A stretch of 64,000 nucleotides of DNA. Origin: Girardinichthys multiradiatus. Taxonomy: Eukaryota > Chordata > Actinopteri > Cyprinodontiformes > Goodeidae. This document shows, one piece after another, positions 51,386 to 63,174 of this stretch (position 1 is the first letter of the stretch; the number at the start of each line of letters is the position of its first letter). Location of the stretch: assembly GCF_021462225.1 (NCBI RefSeq), contig NC_061813.1:16950442-17014441 (forward strand), in the 5' to 3' direction. A program made the translations under genes and the position numbers. The notes under the pieces are model-generated. The model did no database searches and had not been told where the DNA came from. It saw only the letters and a list, made by a program, of their open reading frames with translations.

Positions 51386-52852
51386 TGGCTGATTTACAAT
51401 GTCTGGATTTTAGTTGATTATAATTTATCTTAGGGAGCTATAATCAACAGCATTCAAAACATTTTTTCTAGCCTTTCTCTGCCATAAGTGGTCATGCATA
51501 ATTTATATTAGAGGCAGGTGACGTCACACTGTGCATTTGAGGGATTGTCACTGTAACAGAGGGTTGTAAAACATGGCCAAAATGATTAAAATGTGACATT
51601 GGAAATTGTTTTTAGCATTTCCCACTAGCAGTTAGCACGTTTAGGAATACTATCTGGATACAACAGTCTCTCTGCATATTCCCTACAGCTACACCCATAC
51701 CTTGACTAATTTAAAGGAAAATTTAAAGAACATGCCCAAGTCCGACTCTCTGTTGTAGCAACCTGAAAGATGAATGTAGAAATGCAGAATGTAGCTTCAA
51801 AAACCTTTTGCGCATCCTCTGACTTCAGTTTAAAACATTTTACTGATCCTGAAAAGAGTTAATTAAGCTTTCTTCCCACAGTAACATCTTGCACACTGAA
51901 GAGTGTTGTTGTGTGTGTCACCTGCAAAGTGCTTAGATGGGGTGCATCCACTGATCAGAAATAGTGTAGATTTCTGAGCTTCCAACCAGACTGTCCCAGA
52001 TCCAAGTCAGGCCAGCTGAAAATCAACCAATTCCAGTCACCAACAGATTTTTTGGTGCATATGTGTTTTGCTATTTGATTCCTTTTTCACCCCGTCCTTA
52101 TCATATATTTCCTATGATGCTCCAATAAGACCTGTGGCCTTTGATAGTGCGAAAGTATGCCTCCACAAGCCACAAGTCAGCTTGTGCACTTTACGACGCA
52201 TACCTGTTTGGCTCATGTACTCAAAAGATAACATGCTAATTGAAAGAGGTGTAAGTGAAGCATAACACCTGCTGGCTATACAAACATGAAATACTATATG
52301 CCAGAAATAACATTAAACTATTTACATAAGTCTCAGATTTCAAGGACTAACTTATGTAAGAGGAAGTGACTGAAAATTGTAAAGCCTCAATGTTAGCACA
52401 GCAATAATACAGTATTTCACTCTTACCTGGGTGGAACTTGATGAATCACCTCCAGCAGCTATATCGTTAGCAGGTTTCATCTAAAGCAATTAAAGGAAAT
52501 TAGTTTTATTTTAAAGCTGAGGTTAAAAGACCAGTCTTCTTAACCTTGAAGTTCGCCATCCGCATTAATATTTAATGTTTCTTAACCTTGTGTTTTAAGG
52601 CTGACTGAAGCAGTGAGGGAATATTACATATTTGTAATTAGTGGCAGTTGAATAAGGTTTAAGCTAACAGGGTCATTAGCTTAATCATCGTTATTAAATA
52701 TGCAGGTGTACAATTTCATGAAATAAATAATTTAAAGAAATTTGTTATATTTTGGCCTTTTTAGGCAAAGTAATTATGTTTATACCATTGATAATATCAT
52801 GAATTTTAGGACTATATGTATGTATGGTTTTTCTAGAGAATGGCTTAGAATA
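51386..52852. other. Intergenic DNA, nothing recognised
   Basis: AT-rich sequence, apart from a CRE-like TGACGTCA at about 51520 in GGTGACGTCACACTG. No gene or known repeat. Confidence 0.5.
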
Positions 52853-52854
52853 TA

Positions 52855-53520
52855 CAGTGCCTTGCAAAACTATTCATATTCCTTGAACTTTGCACAGGAT
52901 TGTATTTAGAAGTATCAGAGTAATGGGCTGAATGCAAATGCATGCCATACCTTTTGGATTTTTGTTTGTAAAAACATTTAAAAAAAACATTTACTGTGTA
53001 AGGGGCTGCACGGTGGCGCAGTTGGTAGCACTGTTGCCTTGCAGCAAGAAGGTCCTGGGTTCAATTCCTGGCCTGGGGTGTTTCTGCATGGAGTTTGCAT
53101 GTTCTCCCCATGCATGCGTGGGTTCTCACTGGGTACTCTGGCTTCCTCCCACAGTCCAAAGACATGCCTGTTAGGTTAATTGGTCACTCTAAATTGACCT
53201 TAGGTGTATGAATGAGTGTGTGCATGGTTGTTTGTGTGTTGCCCTGCGATGGACTGGCGATCTGTCCAGGGTGTACCCTGCCTCTTGCCCATAGACTGCT
53301 GGAGATAGGCACCAGCTCCCCTGCGACCCACTATGGAATAAGCGGTAGAAAATGACTGACTGACATTTACTGTGTAATTTTCTTTTCACTTCACAATTAA
53401 TCATTACTTCATGTTGGTCTATCAGAACAACATCACATTAAAATATTCAGAAGTGTTTAGCTATAACGTGACAAAATGTGAATAAGGTTCAAGGGGTGTA
53501 AATACTTTTGAAAGGCATTC
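52855..53520. mobile_element. Short Tc1-like non-autonomous element, interrupted by a SINE
   Basis: The left end (CAGTGCCTTGCAAAACTATT) and right end (read inward GAATGCCTTTCAAAAGTATT) are inverted copies of one terminus. TA lies before the left end; the right flanking TA has mutated. Without the SINE the element is about 290 bp, made of terminal and subterminal sequence only, so it is a deletion derivative of the same family seen at 42648 and 56469. Confidence 0.85.
53001..53362 (+). mobile_element. Complete DANA/mermaid-type tRNA-related SINE
   Basis: The 5' region is tRNA-like, with an A-box-like TGGCGCAGTTGG at 53013-53024 and a B-box-like GGTTCAATTCC at 53058-53068, the internal promoter for RNA polymerase III. 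The body contains the characteristic words GAGTTTGCATGTTCTCCCC and ACAGTCCAAAGACATG of this fish SINE group, and it ends in a short ACTG-type tandem tail. A perfect 15-bp target duplication, ACATTTACTGTGTAA, lies at 52986-53000 and 53363-53377. Its transcript would have been copied by a partner LINE; none in this window can be shown to share its tail. Confidence 0.9.
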
Positions 53521-53522
53521 AG

Positions 53523-56466
53523 AGAAAATGTAGATGAGTGTAACACCAGACCTACTGTGTCTTCTGATTGATCATCCAAGGCAAGACCTAGCTATATGAG
53601 GCTAATCCATATGGAAGCTAACACAAACACGGCGCCCGAGGACATCACCCGAATACTACATCAAACGGCCTCCTGACAGGTTTGCTGATAATCACAAACA
53701 AGGCTTCATGTCGAAACACAACTTCGCTCCCTATGACATTTTGAACTTCTGTCCAACCAAGTCTTCTCACATACTTTCAGGCCTTGAGAATTTGCCATCT
53801 CTTCCCCAAGGCGGTCAGGCTGAGAGACAGAAAGAGTGAAAGACAGAGAAGTTGGCAGATCAGAGAGAGTGAAATATGAGCTACTTTCTACTGCAAAAAG
53901 ATTATGAAGATCAGTCTTCACTATGAGGTAAGTCCCTATACATCTGCCATATATTTTTGAGCATACATACATGGATAACTGCGCAGGAGTCTAGTTTCAC
54001 TCTCCCAACTTCTGTTAGGTCTTACCTGACATCTTCCTTACATCAGGTTTGCCAGCAGGTTTGTGTTCACACCATTAATCTTGACTGAGGGTTTGAGAAA
54101 AGAGTTGGAATATGAGGTGGAAGAGGTGGGAAACTGGGTCAGAGGACGTAGACCGAGACGAAAGCAGCTGGCCCTTCACCACCTTATTTTTTCTCCACAA
54201 TTCTCCTTACTGCCCTCGCTCCCTCTCCTGAGTTAGGAGGTGACAGTTGGGGAGGGACCTTTGAGCGGCCTTGCTCTGGCTCCTACTAGTCAAGTGTATC
54301 CAAAACATGTTCTAAGAATATCAAAATCTCTTTGTATATGGGTCCCATGAAATTAAGAGACAAAAATGGTCAGATGCAGCCATTTCCTGACACTATAAGT
54401 CATTATCTTTAAGGTGCAGTGGTTGTTTTCCGTCAGATCTGTACTTTGTCACGTTTAACCTTCAAGCAAATTAATTGGAAATCGTAGCAATTTGGCATTT
54501 TGAATTTTGTTGCCATCTGTGGAAGGAACAGTCAAAGTAAACTCAGAAGTTATGCATTTTTTTTGTTGTATCGTTTAAAATTTCCCTGATATTGTTAAGG
54601 GTTATAATCTTAAGGTTTATTGTTTAATTATAAGTCTTGGGGCAAAAGAATAGTTTAAAACATATACAATGACCTTTGCTGGTTCTGATTCAACAAATAA
54701 CATAGACAGAAGCAACAACTACTCAAGATTACCAAATGTCAGTGAAGGGATTTATTAAAATGATTGAAACGGGTTTCCAAACAATATCAGGCAGACCTAG
54801 ACTGCAACATTCAGAAAACTGTCTAGATGCAACATGGTGGCTGTAACCTAAACATTGTTTAATATCAATAAACGCAACACACACACACATACACGCACAC
54901 ACACACACATATAAACTCAAAAAACATTTAAGCTTGTAGTACCGAGAAGTCTTTATCTAAAATCTATCTGTAATGGCCGTAATTTCATGTGTTATCTTAT
55001 ATTCATCATCAGTGATGGACAAGAAGCTAAGTTATTGCAAACATTTGCACAACCAGTTATTAGGTCAAGGGGGGAATTACTTTTTCTCATAGAGCCAGTT
55101 TGGTTTAAACAGCTTGTTTTCTGCAGTTAATAAAAACACAATTTAAAACTGCATTTTGTTTTTACTCAGGTTAGATTTTTTTGGTTACAGCAATGAATCT
55201 AGGTAATATACTAAAAATGCTTAGATGTTTAGAGATACATACATTCACAAATGTGAGTATAAAATACACTATTACTATAAACCTTGATTTTGAGCCAAAA
55301 GACTATTCAACATCTCTCTATCATGTGCTAAAGTGCAACAAGCAAAAACGTTTTTGTTATATTAATGCTGGTTTTCCACTTTCCCACCAATGGTCCCAAC
55401 CAAGAGAAGTCTGTCAATTAAATCCAGATGAAGACAAACATTTGTCTTTTTGACTTTATAAACAATCACAGAAAAGACTAATTTATTGTGGATTAGTGTC
55501 AGCAGGAGACATGTCCTCATGTTTTAGCTCTAAGGTAAATATAAATATTAGCAGGAGAGTAGACCCTGTTTGTTTCATCATTGTTTTTATAAAGATGAAG
55601 AGATATGTCCATGCTGTGTAGCTCCTCTGTTACCATCATATGGGAAATCTGTTCAAATATAACCTTTGCCGCAAATAGTTTAGGGATGCAGCCATGAGGG
55701 TTTCAAATTTTAAACTTTCACCTATGGATTTCCCATCATTCCATATTATGCAGATATATATTGTCTTGAAATTTTATCCTAAGGGCATTTCCTTGTGATT
55801 ATGTTCTAAAAATTAACTGTTGTTAAGATCGGAAATGCTTCAGAAAGCATTAGAATATAGTGCAGAAATAGGACTTTTTCACACACTTAACAGGCAACTA
55901 TTTTATTTAGAATAGTAAAATAAGATCAATAGATCTCCCAATTCAAGACTCATCAACTTATGAAATGTAAGTTATGTCAAAAGTTTAATTTGTGAGTTTT
56001 AAAAGCTGTAAGAAGATTAGGATTCCACAAAAATGTGTGTGATTGTGTAATATAATTACAGGGCTCAATCATTGAAGTAAGCCAAAAAGCTTATGTTGAC
56101 TTACCACATAACCTTTCAACTGGCTAATCACCCACCTCCCCCACCTCCTGCTTTCGAAAGAGGTGAAAACATAGCCGCCTCTTTCCTCAGGGTGAACTGT
56201 CTTCACAGGCATTAGAGAAGAAAAGGAAAGAAAAGTCACTCAGTGATAGATATGAGAGCACATCTAGATCCCTTCATGCCGTGTCAACTAAATCCTGAGG
56301 TGAAGAGGACACAGTGAATGATTAAGTGGGAAGGTCTTGCTATTTTATTGTTGTCGGGGTTATTCCGATGTTAGAAGTGTAGCAGAAGTTGCACTTTTAA
56401 CTTTAAGTTGTTGAGTAAATGATGGGTCCATTTTCATCAGTTTAAGAAAGGAAGCCAGTTGACAGT
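53523..56466. other. Intergenic DNA, no supported gene
   Basis: Contains a small (CA)n run at 54875-54909. The interval 54010-54300 is more balanced in composition. No exon or known repeat was recognised. Confidence 0.48.
54875..54909. repeat. Interrupted (CA)n microsatellite
   Basis: CA units with interruptions CATA and CGCA. Confidence 0.88.
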
Positions 56467-56624
56467 TACAGATCCTTGCTGAAGTGTTCCTACCCCTTGA
56501 AATTGTTCATATTTTGCCAACACCTTAACCATAATCTTCCATTTATTTTAATGCATTTTATGTGACACACCAACACAAAGTAATGCATAATTCTAAGGTG
56601 GAACAAATGGTTTTATTATTCTCT

Positions 56625-57800
56625 TTAACAAAAAAAATCTGAAAAGTTTGGCTTGCATTTACAGTATGTTGAGTTTCCTTGGATTAGTATGTTATAGAAC
56701 ATAGAAAATTTTGCCTCAATTACAGCTGCCAGTGTTTTTGGGTATGTCTCAAGCAGCTTCACAGATCTACAAACTGAAATGTTTGGCCATTGTTCTTTGC
56801 AAACCTGCTCAAGCTTACTTGGACTGGATGCAGAACATCTGACAACATCAATTTTCAATTCTTGCAAAAGATTCTCAATTGACCATTTTTAAACATTAAC
56901 ATGTTATGACATAAAATAGCTCGGGCTGTGTGTTTAATGTCAGTGTCATGCTGAAAGGTAAACCTACACCCAAGTTTCAAGTCTTTTACAATTTCTAACA
57001 GATTTTTATCATGGATTGTTCTGCAATCTTTACCCACCTTCCCATCAACTCTGACCAGCTTCCCTGTCCCAACTAAAGAACAGCATCCCCTCAGCATGAT
57101 TCTGTCTCTACCTTGTTTTAGTGTGGGATTGGTGTATCCAGGGTAATGTACAGTGTTGGTTTACTTCCATACATAGGCCAAAATGTTCCATTTTAGTCCC
57201 CTGTGCTTGTAGCACCCTCCTCCACACAATTCCTCACATGGCTATGGCAAATTGAAATGAGACAGCATGAGATTCCTTTAAACAATGGCTTTCTTCTTGC
57301 CAACCCACACTTTAAGTTGCAACTGTGGGAAGAAGCTCACTGGAAAGACTAGTCTTTTTCGATCATAAAGCCGTTGGTTTAATTTAAGCTTACTCCTCTG
57401 CCACATGTCAATGTGTCCCTGGACAAGGCACTTAACCCCTAGTTGCCTACCAGTCTGTGTTTGTGGTTGTGAGTATGACTGAGCTAATGTGGCTCTAGTC
57501 TATGGCTCCTTAAGTGGCCATCACTTATCACTAGAAAAACACTTCATAAATTCAGTCCATTTATCACTGCCATAAAGACCAGATTCACAGAGAGCACAAC
57601 TAACAGTTGTCATGTCAGCCGAGTATCCACCTGAGCTGTGGATCCCTGCAGCTCCTCCCGAGCCACCATTGACCTCTTGGCTTATCTGATTAATGATCTC
57701 CTTGCCCTCTCAGTTTAGGTGGAACACCATGTCTTGGTAGATTTGCAGTTGTGCAATTCTCTCTTCCATTTCAGATGATAGATTGAACAGTGATCTGTAA
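56625..57800 (-). pseudogene. Tc1-like transposase relic
   Basis: On the minus strand the order is: N-terminal helix-turn-helix half at about 57620-57790, then GCCSLVGTGKLVRVDGKV and the catalytic-region block FTFQHDTDIKHTARA near 56950, with the middle aspartate kept. Then comes ENLLQELKID and the C-terminal SKLEQVCKEQWPNISV and LLETYPKTLAAVIEAK blocks. The stretch that should hold WPSQSPDLNP is deleted near 56880, with a frame change, and the last block loses the usual end. A 260-bp repeat also splits the N-terminal half from the core. The product is certainly non-functional. Confidence 0.9.
57303..57565 (+). repeat. Dispersed repeat inserted in the Tc1-like element
   Basis: The transposon sequence breaks after CTTTCTTCTTGCCA and resumes at CTGCCATAAAGACCAGA. 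The intervening DNA carries GTCCCTGGACAAGGCACTTA and CCCCTAGTTGCCTACCAGTC, followed by ACTTCATAAATTCAGTCCAT. This wording is a frequent dispersed repeat in fish genomes (TCCTTGGGCAAGACACTTAA type). I do not know its accepted family name. The edges are approximate. Confidence 0.6.
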
Positions 57801-57990
57801 GATATACAGTTTAGAATATTTTTCACAACCCAAACCTGTCTCAGACTTCTTCACAGCAGTTTTCCTTACCTGTCCATTGTATCCTTGGTTTGCATAATGC
57901 TATTTCCTTACTAAGAATCCTCTAAGGTATTCAAAGAAGAGCTGTATTTAAACTGAAATAAATACTTGTCCACTTCTATTTAAAGGTTTT

Positions 57991-60900
57991 AGCATCAACT
58001 GTCTTTTCTGTCATTTTGACCACGAGGGCCATGAAAAACCATACATGGAAAAACTGTTTGTGTCATAATGCAAAGGAAAAAACAAAGTGTAATTGAGTTG
58101 TGTCGCATGCAAAATATAAAAATGTTCCACATTTATTTGTGAATTACAATAAAATGAAGCTAAGTGCTTTGGTCCACCCCATAGTTGTTCCTGGCCTCAT
58201 GTTGTTATCGTAGCCTGTTGTCAGTACCACTAAAGCTGCAATAAGGGCTCAGAGGCTCTGCCATGTGGATGCAATTTCACCAGCATTATTTTTTTTCTTC
58301 TGCCACAAATCTAATAAAAGATTCAGTTTTGAGGGTAGAAAATAAACCCAGAACGGATCTGCATTACAGCGAAACAAACATGAGTGAAGTATGGAAAACG
58401 AAAGAGACAAAATCTGAATGTAATCGTTGAGAGGCTATACACATTTCCTTTGATTACAAGATATTAGTGTCATCCACAGGGCCATTGGCAGGAAATGCCG
58501 GGCCGCTCGCTACATTGGAACAAACACAAATGTCAATGTTTATTAATTCAGTTCTAATCATATTTGAATGGATCTTCACCACTCTGCCATATCTACATTT
58601 TGCCATGCAGGTTTGATGGAGTGCTCTCAGGAATTCTTTAATCATAGAGAAACTGTACAACTCGATTCTGTTTATTGGATTTATTAACCTATCACTTAGA
58701 GGGAAAGGTGTCCTACAACACTGGTTGTGGTTTTAAAATCTCTAATTATTTCTACTCATTATTTCGATTTGAAGAAAAATGCAAATCATATTTCTGCAAA
58801 AATAAAGATTTATGTTGAAATTGTCAAATCAACCAAAAAAGGAATAGTCCTGAAGTGAGGTTCTTTGATGCTTTTTTGAGTAGTACTTCCCCTAGTGGTA
58901 AAGAAGCATGTCATATCGTGGCGAGGTTGTAAAAGTAAAATGGTGAAAGCCTATGACAGCTAGTTAGACAGACAACAGTTTAGCTCATTTTAGCATTTTA
59001 AAACAAATCAAATAAAAAAAATGTTCACGTTATTTTAGTGGTTATCAAACTTCTGTTTCACAGGTGACAATTGCAAATCATGTTGGTGTTTTCATCCCTG
59101 CTACAACCTTTCGTTGGCCAAGACTGTCAGCTATCATAAGTCCACTGTAACAATTTCCAAACAACTATAAGACCTGGAAAAGAACAGAAATGTATCATTC
59201 TCTATGTCGTTTGATTTTGCAACAGCCTGTCACAAAATCAAACTGTTTACTTCATGCAAACCCTGAACAGAAAACCTGTAGCTGAGAGTTTAATCTCCAA
59301 ACTTGTAGGAGTCCAGTAACATAGATGGGATCTATAACGTTCTGATAGAGCAGGTTTATCACACTGGGAGTTTTGTCATTCTGGCATCAACTATGCACTG
59401 TATTCCAGCACACAGCACATGCAACCATACAGCATACATTCGCTTAGATTGGAATTCTGTGGTACAAAAAATATCTTTCCACTTGCAAAGGCCAGGCCAC
59501 AAGATGCAGTTTATAAATCGCTCCTCTTCTCAGAAATTAACACCCTGCAGCTCCAATGAAAGTTTGCCACTGACCGCATGAATAAAGGCAATAAGTCTTC
59601 TGGAAGATGTTGTTGAATGTGATACAAAGATTGAGTTCTTTGGCCACCACGACCACAGGAATGTTTGGAGTTTAGGTGAGGCATTAAACCTCAAACACAC
59701 TTCACCATCTTCCAATCCTATTGGTAGCAGCATGCTCTCAGGCTGTTTAACTGGACAGAATAATAAAGGAGGACTTCCTCAGAATTCCCTCAAACCATCA
59801 TGCTGGCTAGTTAAAACATGGATACAATTTGCCCAGTGTCGAAACAAAAAAGAGGCCAAAAGCAATCATGAAACTTCTGCTTGTTATACATTATGCGTTA
59901 CTTCGGATCAAACAGAATTTGGACTGGTCTTCCATTAGTGCAAATCTGAAAATGTTCATGGTAATATAATTTAAGATCGTAATTGATCCAAAATTGTTTT
60001 TTTTGTTTTTTTTTTATAAATACTGAAATAAGCATTATCAGATCTAATCTGTTTTGACTAATCTGAAAACATAATGACCACATTTTGTTTTTTACATTTT
60101 GCTTAAAGTAAGAAAATAAACATTGCTCATCTTATCACAGATCTTAGAAGAATGTGGAATGTATATTGTAAAAGCACATATTTTTATGTCTTTTATGTAT
60201 TTTCTTGTTGTTTAGGGTTTACTTTTTATATTGTAATTAAGCAGGAAAAAAAAAAAAAGCTGTTGAATAACTATCTGGTTTTGTCACAAAGTGTAAATAA
60301 GTCACCTCACTATAGCCAGTGCATATCTTTTAGGCAACAAATATTGTCTTTGAGTTTAAATAGGACTTTTTCCTCAACCCTCGGGTGCCCTCAACCCTCA
60401 TGTTTCCAACTTTACTCTTGAGACTAAAAAAAACCCCAAAAACGTCAGAGCTGAGTGTCAAAGTTGTTTCAGTACGGCTGTTTTTCAGCGATGACAAATA
60501 CCACTTTGCAATATGGAGACCATGAGTGTGGTCAAATAAATGTTGTTCAGCTGTGTTGACAAATTGAGCAGGAGTACATGGTGCAGCAAAGCCTCCCACA
60601 TCCACCCATCTTCTCTTTTAATCAGTCTTATCTTCACCTTCATCACTGCTGCCAGTCACACTGGAAAAAAACTTCAACAGCAGTGCTTGTTTGTGTGAAG
60701 AAACATGCATCTACGAGCGCTCTGTGAGAGGCCAGATTGCACACAAATATATGTATGAAGGCAGAGAAGACATTAAACATCTGTCTCTGCTTCATGCATT
60801 TCAACAACTTAAATATTTCTCAAGCTAAATGTTCAGCCTGAAGCAATCCTGCCATCTATTTGCAAAAAGCACAAATAAGTGTGTACAAAGGGTGATGTCA

Positions 60901-61051
60901 GATGTGAAACTTGATATTATTACCTCATATAACAAAATAATTCAAATTTGTATGATGTTCTTAAAAAAATTTAAAATTTCATCAAAATAGGAATAATTTC
61001 CAGTGCAGGACATAACTAGAAAATAAACATTTTAACTGAATATGGAAAAAC
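57991..61051. other. Intergenic DNA, no supported gene
   Basis: No coding segment or known repeat was recognised. Short open frames here are 60-90 codons without domains. Confidence 0.5.
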
Positions 61052-61096
61052 AAACGTAGATTGATTGGCATAGTTTATACCAATCAATCTACGTTT
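61052..61096. repeat. Perfect 17-bp inverted repeat with 11-base loop
   Basis: The arm AAACGTAGATTGATTGG at 61052-61068 is followed by an 11-base loop and the exact reverse complement at 61080-61096. It is not inside a recognised element. Confidence 0.93.
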
Positions 61097-61953
61097 CAAA
61101 AGAGTGTTTGCAGAAATGTAATGTCTTCCTGTATTCTCAGCTGGGCAACATCTGTGTTACTTTGTTAAATAATGTTGGTTGATGCTACCAACTGTACCAA
61201 TACCCATGTCTTAAGTTCCTGTGCTTTTCTTGGTCTCGTAGTAGCTAGGAAAATATATTTTCTGACTCAGTATCAGCTCATCGGGTAGTTTAACTGATCA
61301 AGCAGATTGACAAAACGTCCTCCAAGCTTTAGCATAATACGACTGTTGTCCAGTTAAGAAAAACTGACAAACTTAGAAGCAGTGTTGTGAAAGTGTTTAT
61401 ATATGCAGTTATACTGGTATATCCAATGGATATCAATAATTTATATTTAACTTGTCTTAATTGTTTGAATTTGCTAAGATGGGGGTCTATCTAAGTAGCT
61501 GCTGGCCTTTCATTGCTTTATGGATTTCTATACTTTTCTAGAAACTCTAGAAACTACCCCTTTAAATCTGTCAACTGAGCATGCAAAGTAAAGTTTGTGA
61601 AATTCCATACCAAAACAAGTCAGTCTACGATGCATATCTATTGGTGAATGAAATCAGCTTGACATTAAAACTAAATGAGATAAAGTACAAAAAAACCACA
61701 TTACAATCAAGAATTGTGACATTTCTTCTGTAAAACGCCTGTGGGACTCTGTGCTTCTGTGACAGTTTTATGGAATCTTTGTTTTGATAATCCTTGTTTT
61801 GGTGATACCTGTCACAGCACACAGTGGTAACCACCAAGCCCCCTCAATCTCTCAGCTAAATCTCCCTGTCTACACAGCATTGGCCCAGTGATAAGAAGGT
61901 GACACTGTCACTCCTGCCCACACACACACATCTCGTTCACTGAAAACCATGCA

Positions 61954-61954
<1 letters not shown>
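61097..61954. other. Intergenic DNA, nothing recognised
   Basis: AT-rich sequence with no gene; a short CACACACACA run near 61919-61930 precedes the main CA array. Confidence 0.5.

Positions 61955-62003
<49 letters not shown>
61955..62003. repeat. (CA)n microsatellite, 49 bp, uninterrupted
   Basis: About 24 pure CA units. The overlapping short open frames are artefacts. Confidence 0.97.
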
Positions 62004-62006
<3 letters not shown>

Positions 62007-62049
62007 CAACACATGCACATGCACACAAACAGCCTTGGAGGCGTTCACT

Positions 62050-62555
62050 GTGCATAGGCGTTCAGCATCATGCTAATTTTCATTGTTGTGATAAAAATAA
62101 ACAGGTCTGGGGAGCTGAATCTGAAGGCCTGAGGGTCACAGCGCGCTCAACTGACAACGGGGGAGCGGGGAGGGCGCGGGAGGGGTGAGGCGGTAGAGCG
62201 GAGGGGGGGCTCAGACTGAATTACCTTGATCCACCACGACAGCCTCACATCACTGTCACCAGCCTGTTTGGAAGGGCTTGATGGGGCTGTGGTGCTAAGT
62301 TAGAGCAAGCCGACTGCAATGGATATGTGTTGACAGTAGACTGCATTCAAGGGCACATTGAAATGAACGGATGAAATGGGGGAAAGTTTGCTAAGCCATG
62401 TGTGCCATAATTAGCCCGGGCTCTCCTCGTGCCTCTTATCTGGTGGCTCGTTGGGATTGTCAGATGATTGAGGAATTGCTTGTGACATGATCTCTGTCTC
62501 ACAATAGCCCCTAAATCCCAGTACAGGCACAAGGTGTTATGTGGGAGGACTGTGT
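62050..62555. other. Candidate conserved non-coding block
   Basis: A 0.5-kb interval of balanced, CpG-containing sequence between CA arrays. It begins with ATGCTAATTTTCATT (an octamer-like ATGCTAAT), then has a G-rich run at 62157-62209, then repeat-free sequence with ATTA cores. No open frame is credible. Of the blocks listed it looks most like a vertebrate enhancer, but this is inference. Confidence 0.32.
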
Positions 62556-63113
62556 CACATTCTGCATTATGGCTACTTTATGGGAGTATATTACAGTTTC
62601 TTTGAGCATTATGGAAAGCTAATTTACTATTACAATCATATTTTACCTAATGCAATTTTCCTAACCAATATAGTTTAAACTGATTTATTGTAAAAATGCT
62701 TTCCCATATCACATAAAATCAATCTAAAAGTGTTCCATGACCTGTTCTTTCAACTCTGTTATTAAAAAGTCAAATGTTTTTGAACTAATAAGTGTGTTCC
62801 CTGCTCCTGATTGTAACAACTGTTTACCAGCACAGGTAAGGTGCTGCACTCGGGCACTAGGTGGTGCTTAAACACAACCCTATTACACAGGAAACACATA
62901 CATGCACACACACACATCTTAACACACACCTCTTTACGCCTGCACACACACTGTCATCAACTCCCATTATTTTCACTCTAAGAGAACAACACACACACAC
63001 ACACAAAGAGGGGGTAAAAGATACAAGGCTTGACTTACAGACCTCTTCTCTGTTCATTTGATATTCATCGGCTTCCCTTTCAGCCCTCCCTCCACGCCTG
63101 TCACAAACGCTTG
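62556..63113. other. Intergenic DNA with CA-rich patches, no gene
   Basis: Several short CA runs occur (62906-62920, 62989-63004). No gene or known repeat was recognised. Confidence 0.5.
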
Positions 63114-63134
63114 CACACACACACACACACACAT

Positions 63135-63171
<37 letters not shown>
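63114..63171. repeat. (CA)n microsatellite, 58 bp, interrupted once
   Basis: CA units with a single CATCCAC interruption near 63132. Confidence 0.96.

Positions 63172-63174
<3 letters not shown>

Larger units (their letters stand above)
56469..57990 (-). mobile_element. Tc1-like DNA transposon, long decayed copy
   Basis: The left terminus at 56469 (CAGATCCTTGCTGAAGTG, then TACCCCTTGAA) is a diverged copy of the 52855 terminus, preceded by TA. A minus-strand transposase relic fills most of the element. Past about 57990 the expected opposite terminus could not be found, so that end is lost or too diverged. A separate repeat interrupts it at 57303-57565. The right boundary is approximate. Confidence 0.85.

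Noticed and set aside
53001..53080. tRNA-like A and B boxes considered as a tRNA gene
   Set aside because: They are the promoter part of a SINE; no cloverleaf or anticodon arm is supported and a 15-bp target duplication encloses the element.
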